Counted from the first letter of the stretch, positions 35,678-45,344 are shown. The stretch is 64,000 nucleotides of DNA from Shimia isoporae (GCF_004346865.1 NZ_SMGR01000003.1:434001-498000), one strand, 5' to 3'. Notes: a model not told the origin generated them from the sequence alone. Program-made: numbers and translations.

Positions 35678-37791
35678 CTATGAGCACCCTAGATCCCAAC
35701 CGTCCCATCCGTGCAGCCCTTCTTGGCGCAGGCTACATTGCCGACTGGCATGCCGGGGCGATCAAGGCGACACCCGGGGTAGAACTGGTCGCTGTTTGTG
35801 ACCGCTCACAAGCAGCAGCAGAAGCTTTGGCGCATTCCTATGGCATCACGCCTTACACCGATCTGGATGCCATGTTGGCCGCCAATGTGGCGGACGCCAT
35901 CCATATCGTAACACCACCGCAGACGCACCGTTTCTTGGCCGAAACCTGTCTGCGCGGCGGCGCGCATGTGCTGGTGGAAAAACCGGTGGCGCTTTCGGGA
36001 TCAGAAACCCGCGAAATCGCCGACATTGCCACGCAAACAGGCCGGACCTTTGCCGCTGGTCACAACTTTATTGGCACGCCAGGTTATCAGCGCCTGAAAA
36101 CCCGGCTCGAAGCCGGCGAAATCGGCCGTGTTGCTGCCGCCGAAATCAACTGGCACTTCCCGCTTGCGCCGCTGCGCTCGGGGCCCTTTGGCCTGTGGCT
36201 GTTGCATGAACCCAAAAACCTCTTGCTCGAACTGGGACCGCATCTTTTTGCGTTCGCCGTCGACCTTTTTGGTTCCGTCGACGTGCATCATGTTGCGCTT
36301 TCCAAACCCGTCGCGATTCCGGGCGACACCACCCGTCCGCAAGGTTTCCGCATCCTTGCAAGCGCAGGTGATGTCAGCATCACGATCAACCTGTCTTTGG
36401 TGGAAACAATGGACGACCGGTCCGTGACTTTGCACGGGTCGACCGCCACTGCGCGATACGACTACGCGCATGACGTACTTGTGGTCGACGCTGAAAACGC
36501 AGCCGACATCGTTGCAAATCCTTTCCTGCGCCAAATGGGTCTTGCGGCCCAGCATCTGCGTGAAGGCGTCGTGAATGGAACACGGCAGCTTGTATCGCTG
36601 AACCGCAAGTCGCCCTACGGACTCAGTTTTGCCGGACTATCCGGCGCCTTCTATACCTCGATCCGCTCAGGACGCCCGTTGGACGCACGTTTTGACGGCA
36701 CCAGCGCCATCAAGGTCATGACAGCCATTGACGAAGCAATTGCCTTGCTTCCCGCCGGCGAAAAGAAACCCAAACCCGCCAGCCGGAAAAAACCCAAGCC
36801 TACGGTTCTGATCATCGGCGGTACCGGATTTATCGGTCGCGCCCTGACCCGTGCGTGGGTCGACAAAGGCCGAGATGTGCGCGTGCTGTCCCGGGGCCAG
36901 AACGGACCCTTTGACGATATTGCGGATCACGTCGAACTGTTTGGCGCCTCCCTGTCTGACCCCGAGCAGCTTTCAACTGCTTTTGACGGTATCGAGATCG
37001 CCTACCACCTTGGCAAATCCATGGACGCCACTTGGGATGCCGCTCTGAAGAACGATGTCGAAGTCACCGAAAACATCGCCCGCGCCGCCAACGCTGCCGG
37101 CGTACAGCGCTTCATCTATACCGGCACGATCGCCAGCTATGACATGTCCGATCCGGACGTCACGATCACCGAAGACACGGATTTCGGGGAGATGGAGGCC
37201 CGCAATATCTATGCACGCTCCAAAGCTGAGTGCGAGGCGCGATTGCTGGAAATGCACCGAAGGCACGCCCTACCTCTCGTGATTGCGCGACCCGGCATTG
37301 TTGTCGGGCACGGCGGCCCACTGCAGCATTGGGGCATCGGTCGCTGGCACGGCGCAGGCGCTGTCCGCATCTGGGGCAACGGCAAACACATCATTCCATT
37401 TGTGCTGAACGACGACGTGGCGGAGGCTCTCGTTCTGATGGCCGAGGTTGACGCCGCACTGGGGGAAACATTCAACCTAGTGGGCGAGCCGATGTTGTCG
37501 GCGCGAGACTACTTCGATGCCATTGCGGCCCGCCTTGGCGCCCGTATCAAGGTCAAACCCAGCCATCTTGCTGTGCTTTATTCCACTGCAACTGTGAAAT
37601 ACTGGCTCAAAAAGAATGTGTTCCGCCGTGGCGGTCTGTCCAATCCATCACTGGCCGATTGGCGAAGCCGTGCGCATTTCTCTCCATTCGACAACAGCCA
37701 GCCGAAACGAGTCCTTGGCTGGCGTCCAGAAAGCCGCCGAGACGTGTTTCTGGACAAAGCGATTGATGAGGCCAATTTGCTTGGTTTCTGA
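35674..37791 (+). CDS. Fused Gfo/Idh/MocA oxidoreductase and NAD-dependent epimerase
   Basis: A 705-residue two-domain protein. Residues about 8-355 are a Gfo/Idh/MocA oxidoreductase (AALLGAGYIADWHAGAIKA, then HVLVEKPVALSGSE). A Lys/Pro-rich linker (EKKPKPASRKKPKP, near 363-376) joins it to an extended-SDR epimerase (VLIIGGTGFIGRALTRAWV, then YARSKAECEARLLEM). The two domains repeat, in the same order, the separate genes at 31409 and 32539. It probably channels a nucleotide-sugar intermediate between active sites (inference). GTG 35674 overlaps the previous stop; ATG 35680 is an equally plausible start. Confidence 0.88.
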   Translation: MTMSTLDPNRPIRAALLGAGYIADWHAGAIKATPGVELVAVCDRSQAAAEALAHSYGITPYTDLDAMLAANVADAIHIVTPPQTHRFLAETCLRGGAHVLVEKPVALSGSETREIADIATQTGRTFAAGHNFIGTPGYQRLKTRLEAGEIGRVAAAEINWHFPLAPLRSGPFGLWLLHEPKNLLLELGPHLFAFAVDLFGSVDVHHVALSKPVAIPGDTTRPQGFRILASAGDVSITINLSLVETMDDRSVTLHGSTATARYDYAHDVLVVDAENAADIVANPFLRQMGLAAQHLREGVVNGTRQLVSLNRKSPYGLSFAGLSGAFYTSIRSGRPLDARFDGTSAIKVMTAIDEAIALLPAGEKKPKPASRKKPKPTVLIIGGTGFIGRALTRAWVDKGRDVRVLSRGQNGPFDDIADHVELFGASLSDPEQLSTAFDGIEIAYHLGKSMDATWDAALKNDVEVTENIARAANAAGVQRFIYTGTIASYDMSDPDVTITEDTDFGEMEARNIYARSKAECEARLLEMHRRHALPLVIARPGIVVGHGGPLQHWGIGRWHGAGAVRIWGNGKHIIPFVLNDDVAEALVLMAEVDAALGETFNLVGEPMLSARDYFDAIAARLGARIKVKPSHLAVLYSTATVKYWLKKNVFRRGGLSNPSLADWRSRAHFSPFDNSQPKRVLGWRPESRRDVFLDKAIDEANLLGF

Positions 37792-37831
37792 CACAGGCAA
37801 AAATTTGACACATGCCGCACCGTTTAACCAA

Positions 37832-37846
37832 TTAACCCTTTGTTAA
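37832..37846. promoter_or_regulatory. CtrA-type binding site upstream of the LamG-Hint gene
   Basis: TTAACCCTTTGTTAA fits TTAA-N7-TTAA, the full site bound by the alphaproteobacterial response regulator CtrA. A further TTAA half lies at 37824, and TTGACA lies at 37805. In the Rhodobacterales CtrA governs motility and other surface traits rather than being essential (established knowledge). The match is by sequence alone. Confidence 0.5.
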
Positions 37847-37918
37847 GTGTAAGCACCTGCGTTTGGGAATAGACTCAGACTCGGGGAGGTTCATCGTTTT
37901 GAAACGGGGGACCGGAGC

Positions 37919-39169
37919 ATGGCTCAAATCGCAAATTACACTTTTGACCAGAATACCAACTGCAAGCTGATCGATTCCGCAGGTCCGGAAGACAACAGCG
38001 GCTGGCTCTATGGAGATGCGTTCGCGCACGGCGGCGTCGGGCACTTCGACGGCCATCGCGACTATGGTCTGGTCAAACCGGATCCTATCTTTGGACTGGA
38101 TCAGGGCACCATCGCCATCGAATTCACGCAGGAAGCGCCGTCTTGCGGCAACTACCCCTGGAACGGTGCACAGACGTTGTTTTCAACAGACGCGCACGGT
38201 CTGGGCGCAGAAGGCGGCCATTTGTCGATCTTCATCAATGCGTGTGGAGAAATCGTTGTGCGCCATCAGACCGACGACCAGAGCCACTATTATTCAGGCG
38301 GTAAGGTTGTTCCGGGAGAACCCGTACAGATGTCCTATTCTTTCGGCCCTGAAGGCAGCGTTCTGTCCGTGAATGGCACCGTTGTCGACACAGGATGTGT
38401 GCCACACCACATGGCTGGTGACACAAACCCGATCGCGATCGGTGCGGGTTTGACAAGCGCCTCGGAGGGCACCGCCAACGACGTGCGCGGCTTCTTCAAC
38501 GGCGAAATAGACAGGGTCGCGATCTATGACACAATCGAACGGCCGGATAATTGCTTCCCCTGCTTTGTCGCAGGCACAATGGTGCTGACCCCAACAGGTC
38601 AAGTGCCCATTGAAACACTCAAGCCCGGTGATCTGGTGACCACCATGGATTGTGGTCCGCAGCCGGTGGTCTGCGTCACCCAGACGCGGGTGGATGCCCG
38701 CACCCTGAAACACACCCGCAAATCGCGCCCGATCTCTGTGCCGGTTCATGCCGCCGGTCAGCCCGCGCCAGTCCACATCTCGCGGCAGCACTGCGTCATG
38801 ATGCAGGCCGGTGACCGTGAGGTTCTTGTTCGAGCCGCACACCTTGAAAAGGTCGGGATGGCAACTCAGGATGACGCAGCTTCCGAAGTGATCTATGTGC
38901 ATCTGCTGCTCAAGGATCACCACGTCATCTGCGCCGATGGCGCACCATGCGAGACACTCAAGGCTGGCAAAATGGCGGACCGCAACCTGCGCGCAGACGG
39001 TTTGGACGAAACCGCGAACAACCTGCCATACATGCTGCCGGCACGCCCTATTCTGGACGGACGACAAGTCCGCGCTCTTCACAAAGCGGGTAAATTGAAT
39101 TTCGCCCGCTGGAGCCCGCACTTTGTTCAGGTTCCGCCGCACACCAGTTGCGCAGTTGCCTCCCACTAG
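37919..39169 (+). CDS. LamG-like and Hint domain protein
   Basis: A 416-residue protein. Residues about 1-205 look like a concanavalin/LamG jelly-roll domain (GWLYGDAFAHGGVGHFDGHRD, GTIAIEFTQEAP). Residues about 218-375 form a Hint (hedgehog/intein) domain: CFVAGTMVLTPTGQVPIETLKPGDLVTT, later ISRQHCVMM and KDHHVICADGAPCETL. Rhodobacteraceae encode many Hint proteins with unclear targets. There is no signal peptide, so self-cleavage or non-classical (RTX-like) export might apply. CGGGGGACCGGAGC precedes the ATG. A CtrA-type site lies about 75 nt upstream. Confidence 0.85.
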   Translation: MAQIANYTFDQNTNCKLIDSAGPEDNSGWLYGDAFAHGGVGHFDGHRDYGLVKPDPIFGLDQGTIAIEFTQEAPSCGNYPWNGAQTLFSTDAHGLGAEGGHLSIFINACGEIVVRHQTDDQSHYYSGGKVVPGEPVQMSYSFGPEGSVLSVNGTVVDTGCVPHHMAGDTNPIAIGAGLTSASEGTANDVRGFFNGEIDRVAIYDTIERPDNCFPCFVAGTMVLTPTGQVPIETLKPGDLVTTMDCGPQPVVCVTQTRVDARTLKHTRKSRPISVPVHAAGQPAPVHISRQHCVMMQAGDREVLVRAAHLEKVGMATQDDAASEVIYVHLLLKDHHVICADGAPCETLKAGKMADRNLRADGLDETANNLPYMLPARPILDGRQVRALHKAGKLNFARWSPHFVQVPPHTSCAVASH

Positions 39170-39276
39170 TTGCAGATCAGGCGACGATAGGCGCGTCGCC
39201 CAATCTCCGCATTGGTGCCTTTGTTTTGTCCGCATTGACCTGATAGCCTGCGGCTAAGGCAGATGGATAAAACGTC

Positions 39277-40047
39277 ATGACGGACGAGCAGAAACAGCAA
39301 CTGGACGACCTCAAGTCCGCGCCGGAAGATAACCTTCCCGCGGTGCATGATCCCGACGTGTTTTGGGACAGCCTCGCCGTTGCTGTTCCGGACGATGCGC
39401 AACTGTCCGACGCACGCGTAATCAGCGCCACACGCGACCACCCTGCGCATGCAGCTTTTGACATGTTGCGGACCAGAATGTTGCAAGCCCTGTCAGACAA
39501 TGGCTGGACCCGTGTCGCAGTTACGGCACCGACACGCGGGTGCGGCAGTTCTTTCGTGACGCTCAACCTCGCCTATGCCGCAGCAAGGCTGCAAAACACC
39601 CGCACTGTCGTGATGGATCTGGACCTGCGCTCGCCCAGCCTTGGCGAGATGTTGAACGTCGAGGCACCGGACGACATGTCCGCCTACCTCTCGGGCGAAA
39701 TCGCACCCGAAGACTTCCTGATCGCCACCCGCCCAAATCTGGCGTTCGGTCTGAGTGCTGGCTCCGCAGACAACTCTGCCGAGATGTTTCAGGCAACAAT
39801 GACGACAGATGTGCTCGACGAGCTCGGCGACCTGCTGCAACCCGAACTGATCCTGTTCGACATGCCCCCCGCGCTGGAGTTTGACGACGTTCTGGCCTTC
39901 CTGCCGAATGTGGATGCTGTGCTGATCGTTGCCGGTGGTGGCGTCAGCTCAGCCGAGGAAATCACCAAGGTCGAACAGATTTTGTCTGACGTGAAACCGA
40001 TCCTTGGTGTGATGCTGAACAAAGCCGACGGACCAGTGTCTTACTGA
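39277..40047 (+). CDS. CpsD/CapB-like polysaccharide kinase homologue with degenerate P-loop
   Basis: A 256-residue cytoplasmic protein related to the bacterial tyrosine kinases (CpsD/ExoP C-terminal domain). HAAFDMLRTRMLQAL precedes the P-loop region, and VVMDLDLRSPSL gives the Walker A' strand, then LILFDMPPAL and ILGVMLNKAD. The Walker A is APTRGCGSSF (residues 84-93): Ser91 replaces the invariant Lys. There is no Tyr cluster, only one terminal Tyr256. It may be a kinase-dead partner of the Wzz-like protein at 21516. A functional ATPase is doubtful on sequence. Confidence 0.8.
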   Translation: MTDEQKQQLDDLKSAPEDNLPAVHDPDVFWDSLAVAVPDDAQLSDARVISATRDHPAHAAFDMLRTRMLQALSDNGWTRVAVTAPTRGCGSSFVTLNLAYAAARLQNTRTVVMDLDLRSPSLGEMLNVEAPDDMSAYLSGEIAPEDFLIATRPNLAFGLSAGSADNSAEMFQATMTTDVLDELGDLLQPELILFDMPPALEFDDVLAFLPNVDAVLIVAGGGVSSAEEITKVEQILSDVKPILGVMLNKADGPVSY

Positions 40048-40077
40048 CATTGGCACGGGAGCGGCTGACCGGTCGCC

Positions 40078-41142
40078 CTACTCTCGTCGGCCATCTATTC
40101 GCCGCCCGCTTTCCGCATCAAACAGATGCCAGCTTTCAGGCGCAGCCGAAAACCGCATTTCTGTTTCAGCTTCAACAGTGACATGCCCTTGCAGGCTGAT
40201 CACAACTTCCGTTTCAGTGCCCGAAAGCATTCCGTGTAGCAATGTATTCGCACCAAGCTGTTCGAACAGTTGCACCACGACCGCAATCGGCCCACGATCA
40301 TCTTTCCGCAGATGTTCAGGCCGCACACCAAGTGTCACAGCGCCATCCACAGGCGTCTGGGTCTCGACTTCGACGCCATTGCCCAACTTCACCATGGTTC
40401 CAGCACTGAGAGCGGGCAGGAAATTCATCGACGGGCTACCAATAAACCCCGCAACAAACGTTGTCGCAGGACGGTCATAAAGCTCAATCGGCGTACCAAA
40501 CTGTTCGACGTAGCCGCCATTCAGCACCATCAAGCGGTCGCCCAGCGTCATCGCTTCGACCTGGTCGTGGGTGACATATATCGCGGTCACCCCAAGGCGC
40601 TGTTGCAACTTGCGGATCTCCAAGCGCATCTGCACACGCAGCTTGGCATCGAGATTGGAAAGCGGCTCGTCAAACAGGAACACCTGCGGATCGCGCACGA
40701 TTGCCCGCCCCATCGCAACACGCTGGCGCTGACCTCCCGAAAGCTGGCGCGGCTTGCGCTCCAGGTAGGGTTTGATCTCCAGAATGTCGGCGGCTTCCTC
40801 GACCCGGCGCGCGATTTCAGCCTTGCCTATTTTCCGGATTTTCAAACCGTACGCCATATTTTCCCGGACGCTCATGTGTGGGTACAGCGCATAGTTTTGG
40901 AACACCATCGCGATGTCCCTATCAGCTGGTTCCAGATCGTTCACAACCCGATCGCCAATCGAGATTTCGCCACCGGTAACGCTTTCCAGACCCGCCACCA
41001 TGCGCAACAGCGTGGACTTGCCACATCCCGACGGCCCAACGATCACGATCAGTTCGCCATCTCGGATTTCGCCATCTATGTGATGCAGAACCTCGGTCTG
41101 GGCATAAGTCTTCACGAGGTCTTTTAGAGTAATGGATGCCAT
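40078..41142 (-). CDS. ugpC: UgpC/MalK-type ABC importer ATPase
   Basis: A 354-residue carbohydrate ABC importer ATPase with Walker [10 protein letters not shown], signature [14 protein letters not shown] and Walker [19 protein letters not shown]-terminal OB-like regulatory domain contains LGVRPEHL. It should power the UgpA/UgpE permease. ATG 41142 is chosen because the family starts [14 protein letters not shown]; the longer reading from 41262 overlaps ugpE. It is the last gene of the minus-strand ugpBAEC operon, 11 nt after ugpE, and convergent with the CpsD-like gene. Confidence 0.9.
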   Translation of the reverse strand: MASITLKDLVKTYAQTEVLHHIDGEIRDGELIVIVGPSGCGKSTLLRMVAGLESVTGGEISIGDRVVNDLEPADRDIAMVFQNYALYPHMSVRENMAYGLKIRKIGKAEIARRVEEAADILEIKPYLERKPRQLSGGQRQRVAMGRAIVRDPQVFLFDEPLSNLDAKLRVQMRLEIRKLQQRLGVTAIYVTHDQVEAMTLGDRLMVLNGGYVEQFGTPIELYDRPATTFVAGFIGSPSMNFLPALSAGTMVKLGNGVEVETQTPVDGAVTLGVRPEHLRKDDRGPIAVVVQLFEQLGANTLLHGMLSGTETEVVISLQGHVTVEAETEMRFSAAPESWHLFDAESGRRIDGRRE

Positions 41143-41153
41143 CTGCGTCTTGC

Positions 41154-42005
41154 CTATTTGTCGGTCTCGGTCAGCCCTTGCACAAAGAGCTTTTGCATTG
41201 CGATCACTACGAACACCGGCGGGACCATCGCCAGCAGGGCGGTCATCATGATGATGTTCCACTCAAGCGTCTGCTCAGCGGCCTCAAGCATCTGCTTGAT
41301 GCTCATGACAATGGTGGTCATCGAGGTGTCGGTCGTGATGAGAAGAGGCCAGAGATACTGGTTCCAGCCATAGATAAAGAGGATCACAAAGAGCGCTGCG
41401 ATATTTGTCCGGCTCAGGGGAATCAGGATGTCCCAGAAAAACCGCAGCGGTCCGGCTCCGTCGATCCGTGCACTTTCCAACATTTCATCCGGAATGGTCA
41501 GGAACACCTGACGGAACATGAAAGTTGCAGTCGCCGAAGCAATCAGCGGCACGGTCAGCCCCCAATAGCTGTTCAGCATTCCGAGGTTGGCCACCACTTC
41601 AAAAGTCGGGAGAATGCGCACTTCGACCGGCAGCATGAGCGTGATGAAAATCATCCAGAAAAAGCCCATGCGGAAAGGAAAGCGGAAGTAGACAATCGCA
41701 AAAGCCGACAAGAGCGAAATCGCAATCTTGCCAAAGGCAATCATCAGCGCCATCGCCAGCGAGTTCAGCAACATCCGCCAGACAGCAGCGCCTTCGCTAC
41801 CTGGCTGAACAACCCCAAACAACGTGCGGTTCAAATTGGGCCAGAACTGATCCCCCGGCCAAAGCGGAATCGGCGCTTGGGTCATTCGCACAGCATCATG
41901 TGTAGCGGCCACAAATGTGATCCAGATCGGCAGTGCAATGATTGCCACGCCAGCAATGAGGATAATGTGTGACAGGATCGTCAAATAGGGGCGATGCTCG
42001 ACCAT
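41154..42005 (-). CDS. ugpE: UgpE-type ABC importer permease
   Basis: A 283-residue inner-membrane permease of the MalG/UgpE group. It has six hydrophobic helices and the coupling-helix EAA motif [23 protein letters not shown]. It starts one base inside the ugpA stop, so translation is coupled. With UgpA it forms the channel. The solute is probably glycerol-3-phosphate or a glycerophosphodiester if the UgpB assignment holds. Confidence 0.9.
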   Translation of the reverse strand: MVEHRPYLTILSHIILIAGVAIIALPIWITFVAATHDAVRMTQAPIPLWPGDQFWPNLNRTLFGVVQPGSEGAAVWRMLLNSLAMALMIAFGKIAISLLSAFAIVYFRFPFRMGFFWMIFITLMLPVEVRILPTFEVVANLGMLNSYWGLTVPLIASATATFMFRQVFLTIPDEMLESARIDGAGPLRFFWDILIPLSRTNIAALFVILFIYGWNQYLWPLLITTDTSMTTIVMSIKQMLEAAEQTLEWNIIMMTALLAMVPPVFVVIAMQKLFVQGLTETDK

Positions 42006-42886
42006 CAGTATTCCACCTTTCGTTCGACATAGCGGAACTGGACGACGGTCATGGCGATAACGAGAACCATAAGGATCACGGATTGGGCCGCGGATCCGCC
42101 AAGATCCAGCCCGACGAAGCCGTCGTTGAAAACCTTGTAGACAAGAATGGTGGTACTGTTCGCAGGCCCCCCCTGCGTCACGGCATGGATGATGCCGAAG
42201 GTGTCGAAAAAGGCATAGACTGCGTTGATCACCAACAGGAAGAACGTTGTTGGTGAAATCAACGGAAAGATCACATCAAAAAACCGGCGCACAGGCCCTG
42301 CACCGTCAATCGCCGCCGCCTCGATCACGGATCGTGGAATGGACTGCATCGCAGCAAGATAGAACAGAAAGTTATAGGCGATCTGCTTCCAAGCAGCGGC
42401 AACCACCACCAACAGCATCGCTTGCGATCCGTTCAGATAGTGGTTCCACTCATAGCCCACCATGTCCAGAACAAATGGGAAAATGCCGACTGTCGGGTTG
42501 AACATAAAGACCCACAATGCACCTGCCAGAACCGGCGCAATCGCATAGGGCCAGATCAACAGCGTGCGATATGCTGTGGCACCGCGCACAATGCGATCCG
42601 CAAAAGCCGCAAGGATCAACGCTGACCCCATCGAAAGGACCGCGACAGACACCGAGAAAAAAATCGTCCGGCCGAAAGCATCCAGATAAAGAGGGTCTTG
42701 CAAAAGAACCTGAAAGTTCTCGAACCAGACAAACTCCGTCGACAGCCCGAAGGCGTCTTCGATCAGGAAAGACTGGTAAACAGCCTGACTGGCAGGCCAG
42801 AGAAAGAAAATCACCGTGATGATGATTTGCGGCGCCACCAACAGATAGGGCAGTGGCGAAGAAGGAAAATGCACGCGCTTGAGCAT
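42005..42886 (-). CDS. ugpA: UgpA-type ABC importer permease
   Basis: A 293-residue permease of the MalF/UgpA group with six hydrophobic helices and the EAA motif [23 protein letters not shown]. It opens with [25 protein letters not shown], typical of UgpA. It lies 71 nt after ugpB, and that gap contains a terminator-like hairpin, so its expression should be lower than that of the binding protein. Confidence 0.9.
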   Translation of the reverse strand: MLKRVHFPSSPLPYLLVAPQIIITVIFFLWPASQAVYQSFLIEDAFGLSTEFVWFENFQVLLQDPLYLDAFGRTIFFSVSVAVLSMGSALILAAFADRIVRGATAYRTLLIWPYAIAPVLAGALWVFMFNPTVGIFPFVLDMVGYEWNHYLNGSQAMLLVVVAAAWKQIAYNFLFYLAAMQSIPRSVIEAAAIDGAGPVRRFFDVIFPLISPTTFFLLVINAVYAFFDTFGIIHAVTQGGPANSTTILVYKVFNDGFVGLDLGGSAAQSVILMVLVIAMTVVQFRYVERKVEY

Positions 42887-42900
42887 GGGTCAGCCGGGTC

Positions 42901-42938
42901 AGTCAAAAAGAGAGGCCCCGGCGCAAAACGCCGGGGCC
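42901..42938 (-). terminator. Intrinsic terminator/attenuator between ugpB and ugpA
   Basis: GGCCCCGGCG (42914-42923) and CGCCGGGGCC (42929-42938) form a perfect 10-bp stem with a 5-nt loop. Read on the minus strand it is followed by TCTCTTTTTGACT. Between a binding-protein gene and its permease gene such a hairpin commonly lets the binding protein be made in excess. Confidence 0.75.
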
Positions 42939-42957
42939 AGATGCCGCGTTGCGGGAG

Positions 42958-44259
42958 TTACATCGCAGCGCGTTCAAATTTGCGCAGCAGCGCATTGCCT
43001 CGTTCGGCCGCAGCGTCGAGCGCCTCGGTTGCAGTCTTGTCACCGGCCCAAAGAGCTTCCAGCTCTTCGTTGATGATGTCGCGGATCTGCACGAAGTTGC
43101 CGAAACGGATGCCGCGGGAGTTTGCCGTCGGTGTGTTCAGGCTCAACTGCTGGATCGCGGTGTCGGTGCCGGGGTTGCTGTCATAGAAACCCTGCTCTTT
43201 GGACAGTTCGTACGCAGCAGTTGTGATCGGCACATAACCAGTTTCCTGATGCCACCATGCCTGAACTTCCGGCGAGGAAAGATAGGTCATGAACTGTGCC
43301 AGACCCTTGTATTCTTCGCTTTCGTGGCCGGTCAGCGCCCAAAGGGTCGCGCCGCCGATGATCGAGTTCTGCGGCGCTTCGGCGATCGAAGCGTCCAGCG
43401 GCAGCATGGTCTGGCCGTAGTTGAACTTCGCCTGTGTCTTGATCGAACCGTAGTATGCGGAGGAATTCATCCACATTGCGCACTCACCGTTGGTGAACAT
43501 CGGCAGGGAGTCACCGCGGCGACCGCCGTATTTAAACGCTTTGCTGGCGCTGCTGTCGGCGATGGTCTGCAGGCGTGCCGCGACCTTGTCGTTGTTGAAG
43601 GTGAATTCGGTATCAAAACCGGCGTAGCCGTTCTCTTTGGTACCCATCGGCAGATCGTGCCATGCGGAGAAGTTCTCAACCATGACCCAGCTCTGCCAGC
43701 CAAATGAGAAACCGCAGTCCATGCCGTTGGCGCCGAGTTTTTCGGACGCCATCATCACGTCGTCCCAGGTTTTCGGCACGTCAACACCGGCTTCTGCCAG
43801 AGCATCAGCGTTGTACCACATCACCGGGGTGGAGCTGTTGAACGGCATCGAGAGCAGTTCGCCTTCCGGTGTCTGATAGTAGGAGATCACAGCCGGCAGG
43901 AATGCGTCGCGGTCAAATGCCTCGCCCGCATCGTTCATCATCTGCTCAATCGGATAAACCGCGCCTTTGGCGGCCATCATGGTTGCTGTGCCAACTTCGA
44001 AAACCTGAACCAGATGCGGGTGCTCTTTCGCACGGAACGCCGCAACTGCAGCGGTCATGGTTTCGGTGTAGTTGCCTTTGTAGGTCGGAATGATCTTGAA
44101 TTCCGACTGGCTGGCGTTGAAGTCGTTCGCCATCTTTTCGACGCGCTCGCCGTTGGTGCCGCCCATGGCGTGCCACCAGTGAACTTCGGTCTGAGCAGCC
44201 GCTGCGCCCGCGACCATGCCAAACGCCGCGCTGGCAAGAAGGGCTTTCGAAAGGGTCAT
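42958..44259 (-). CDS. ugpB: UgpB-type extracellular solute-binding protein
   Basis: A 433-residue periplasmic binding protein. Residues 1-24 are a signal peptide ending AAAAQ; the mature chain begins TEVHWWHAMGGTNGERV, the characteristic start of UgpB. It should capture sn-glycerol-3-phosphate or related phosphodiesters. GGGAGAG lies 5 nt before ATG 44259; the longer in-frame start at 44325 would place non-signal sequence in front. It is the first gene of ugpBAEC and divergent from a LysR regulator, with a T-N11-A box in the gap. Substrate by family only. Confidence 0.9.
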   Translation of the reverse strand: MTLSKALLASAAFGMVAGAAAAQTEVHWWHAMGGTNGERVEKMANDFNASQSEFKIIPTYKGNYTETMTAAVAAFRAKEHPHLVQVFEVGTATMMAAKGAVYPIEQMMNDAGEAFDRDAFLPAVISYYQTPEGELLSMPFNSSTPVMWYNADALAEAGVDVPKTWDDVMMASEKLGANGMDCGFSFGWQSWVMVENFSAWHDLPMGTKENGYAGFDTEFTFNNDKVAARLQTIADSSASKAFKYGGRRGDSLPMFTNGECAMWMNSSAYYGSIKTQAKFNYGQTMLPLDASIAEAPQNSIIGGATLWALTGHESEEYKGLAQFMTYLSSPEVQAWWHQETGYVPITTAAYELSKEQGFYDSNPGTDTAIQQLSLNTPTANSRGIRFGNFVQIRDIINEELEALWAGDKTATEALDAAAERGNALLRKFERAAM

Positions 44260-44347
44260 TTTTCTCTCCCTGGAGATGAATGGTTTCTGCGGCCGGAGAA
44301 TTTGGGGAAGCCGGAAATAATTCAAGTGAACCTTTTGCGACGCCGAT

Positions 44348-44362
44348 ATAACTTGATGTTAT
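44348..44362. promoter_or_regulatory. LysR-type box (T-N11-A) in the ugpB/LysR divergent promoter
   Basis: ATAACTTGATGTTAT is a perfect 5-bp inverted repeat (ATAAC/GTTAT) with a 5-nt spacer, and fits T-N11-A exactly (T at 44349, A at 44361). It lies about 52 nt before the LysR start and about 88 nt before ugpB, the position where LysR regulators bind to repress themselves and activate the divergent operon. Confidence 0.65.
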
Positions 44363-44414
44363 GTTCGACCTGAGGCATCCCAAGGGCAACAAAAACTCAG
44401 GCTGGGGTGGGGTC

Positions 44415-45344
44415 ATGCCATTCAAAATCCGGCAGCTCGAAGCTTTCCGAGCTGTTTCCGACAGCGGCAGTGTCACAAAAGCTGCATCTACTCTTGGCGT
44501 GTCACAGCCCGCTGTGAGTCGCCTGATGGCGGATTTCGCACGTGAAGTTGGCTTCGATCTTTTTCACCGACGCAACGGGGTGCTGGTCCCCACCAGCGAC
44601 GCCCAATATCTCTTGAGCGAGGTTAAACGGGTGCTGGACGGTCTTGATCATCTCGACGATCTGCATCGCGATATCACCGAACGCAAAGGCGGCCACATAC
44701 GCATCGCCTGCTTACCCGGATTTGCGACATCGTTTCTGCCGAGGGTTCTTGCAGACTTTCTGCGCGACAGGCCCGGTGTGACGGTTACGCTGGAACCGGA
44801 CCGGCCCGAGCGCATCCTCGAATGGATCATCGGAGAACAGTATGACTGTGCCATCACCGACGGTTTCATCGGCCACCCGGCAACCGACAGCGAGGACCTC
44901 TATATTCGAACGATGTGCGTTCTCCCTCCCGGTCATCCTCTTCGTGCAAAACCGGTGATCACACCTCAAGATCTGGCAGACGAGAAAATCATCCATACCC
45001 GCCGAGACAGCCGGTTCTTCTATCATGTGGCCAAGGCCTTTTCTGACGCCAAAACCCCTCTCAACAGCCTGATCGAAGTCCGGCAGTTCACCACCGCCTG
45101 CACACTGGTCTCGGAGGGCATGGGCGCTTCGATCGTCAGCGAATTGGATGCCGAGGAATACCGCGACACCGGTATCGTTATTCGCCCCTTTGAGCCGGGA
45201 ATTACCCATCGCTTGTCGATTCTCCGTCCGGCGACAGGTGCAAGCGCGCCGGTGGTTCTTGATTTCATCAACGCGTTCACAACGGCGATTCAGCCTTTTG
45301 TAGCCCCGACCGACGACATGGCGCTGCATCCCCACGCCACCTAA
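44415..45344 (+). CDS. LysR-family transcriptional regulator of the ugp operon
   Basis: A 309-residue LysR protein. The winged-helix DNA-binding domain is at residues about 3-62 (FKIRQLEAFRAVSDSGSVTKAASTLGVSQPAVSRLMADF), followed by a linker helix and a two-lobed effector domain (from GGHIRIACLPGFATSFLP). ATG 44415, preceded by GGGGTGGGG, is used. The ATG at 44361 lies inside the predicted operator and is unlikely. Divergence from ugpB suggests it controls the importer in response to the imported solute or its metabolite. Confidence 0.88.
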   Translation: MPFKIRQLEAFRAVSDSGSVTKAASTLGVSQPAVSRLMADFAREVGFDLFHRRNGVLVPTSDAQYLLSEVKRVLDGLDHLDDLHRDITERKGGHIRIACLPGFATSFLPRVLADFLRDRPGVTVTLEPDRPERILEWIIGEQYDCAITDGFIGHPATDSEDLYIRTMCVLPPGHPLRAKPVITPQDLADEKIIHTRRDSRFFYHVAKAFSDAKTPLNSLIEVRQFTTACTLVSEGMGASIVSELDAEEYRDTGIVIRPFEPGITHRLSILRPATGASAPVVLDFINAFTTAIQPFVAPTDDMALHPHAT

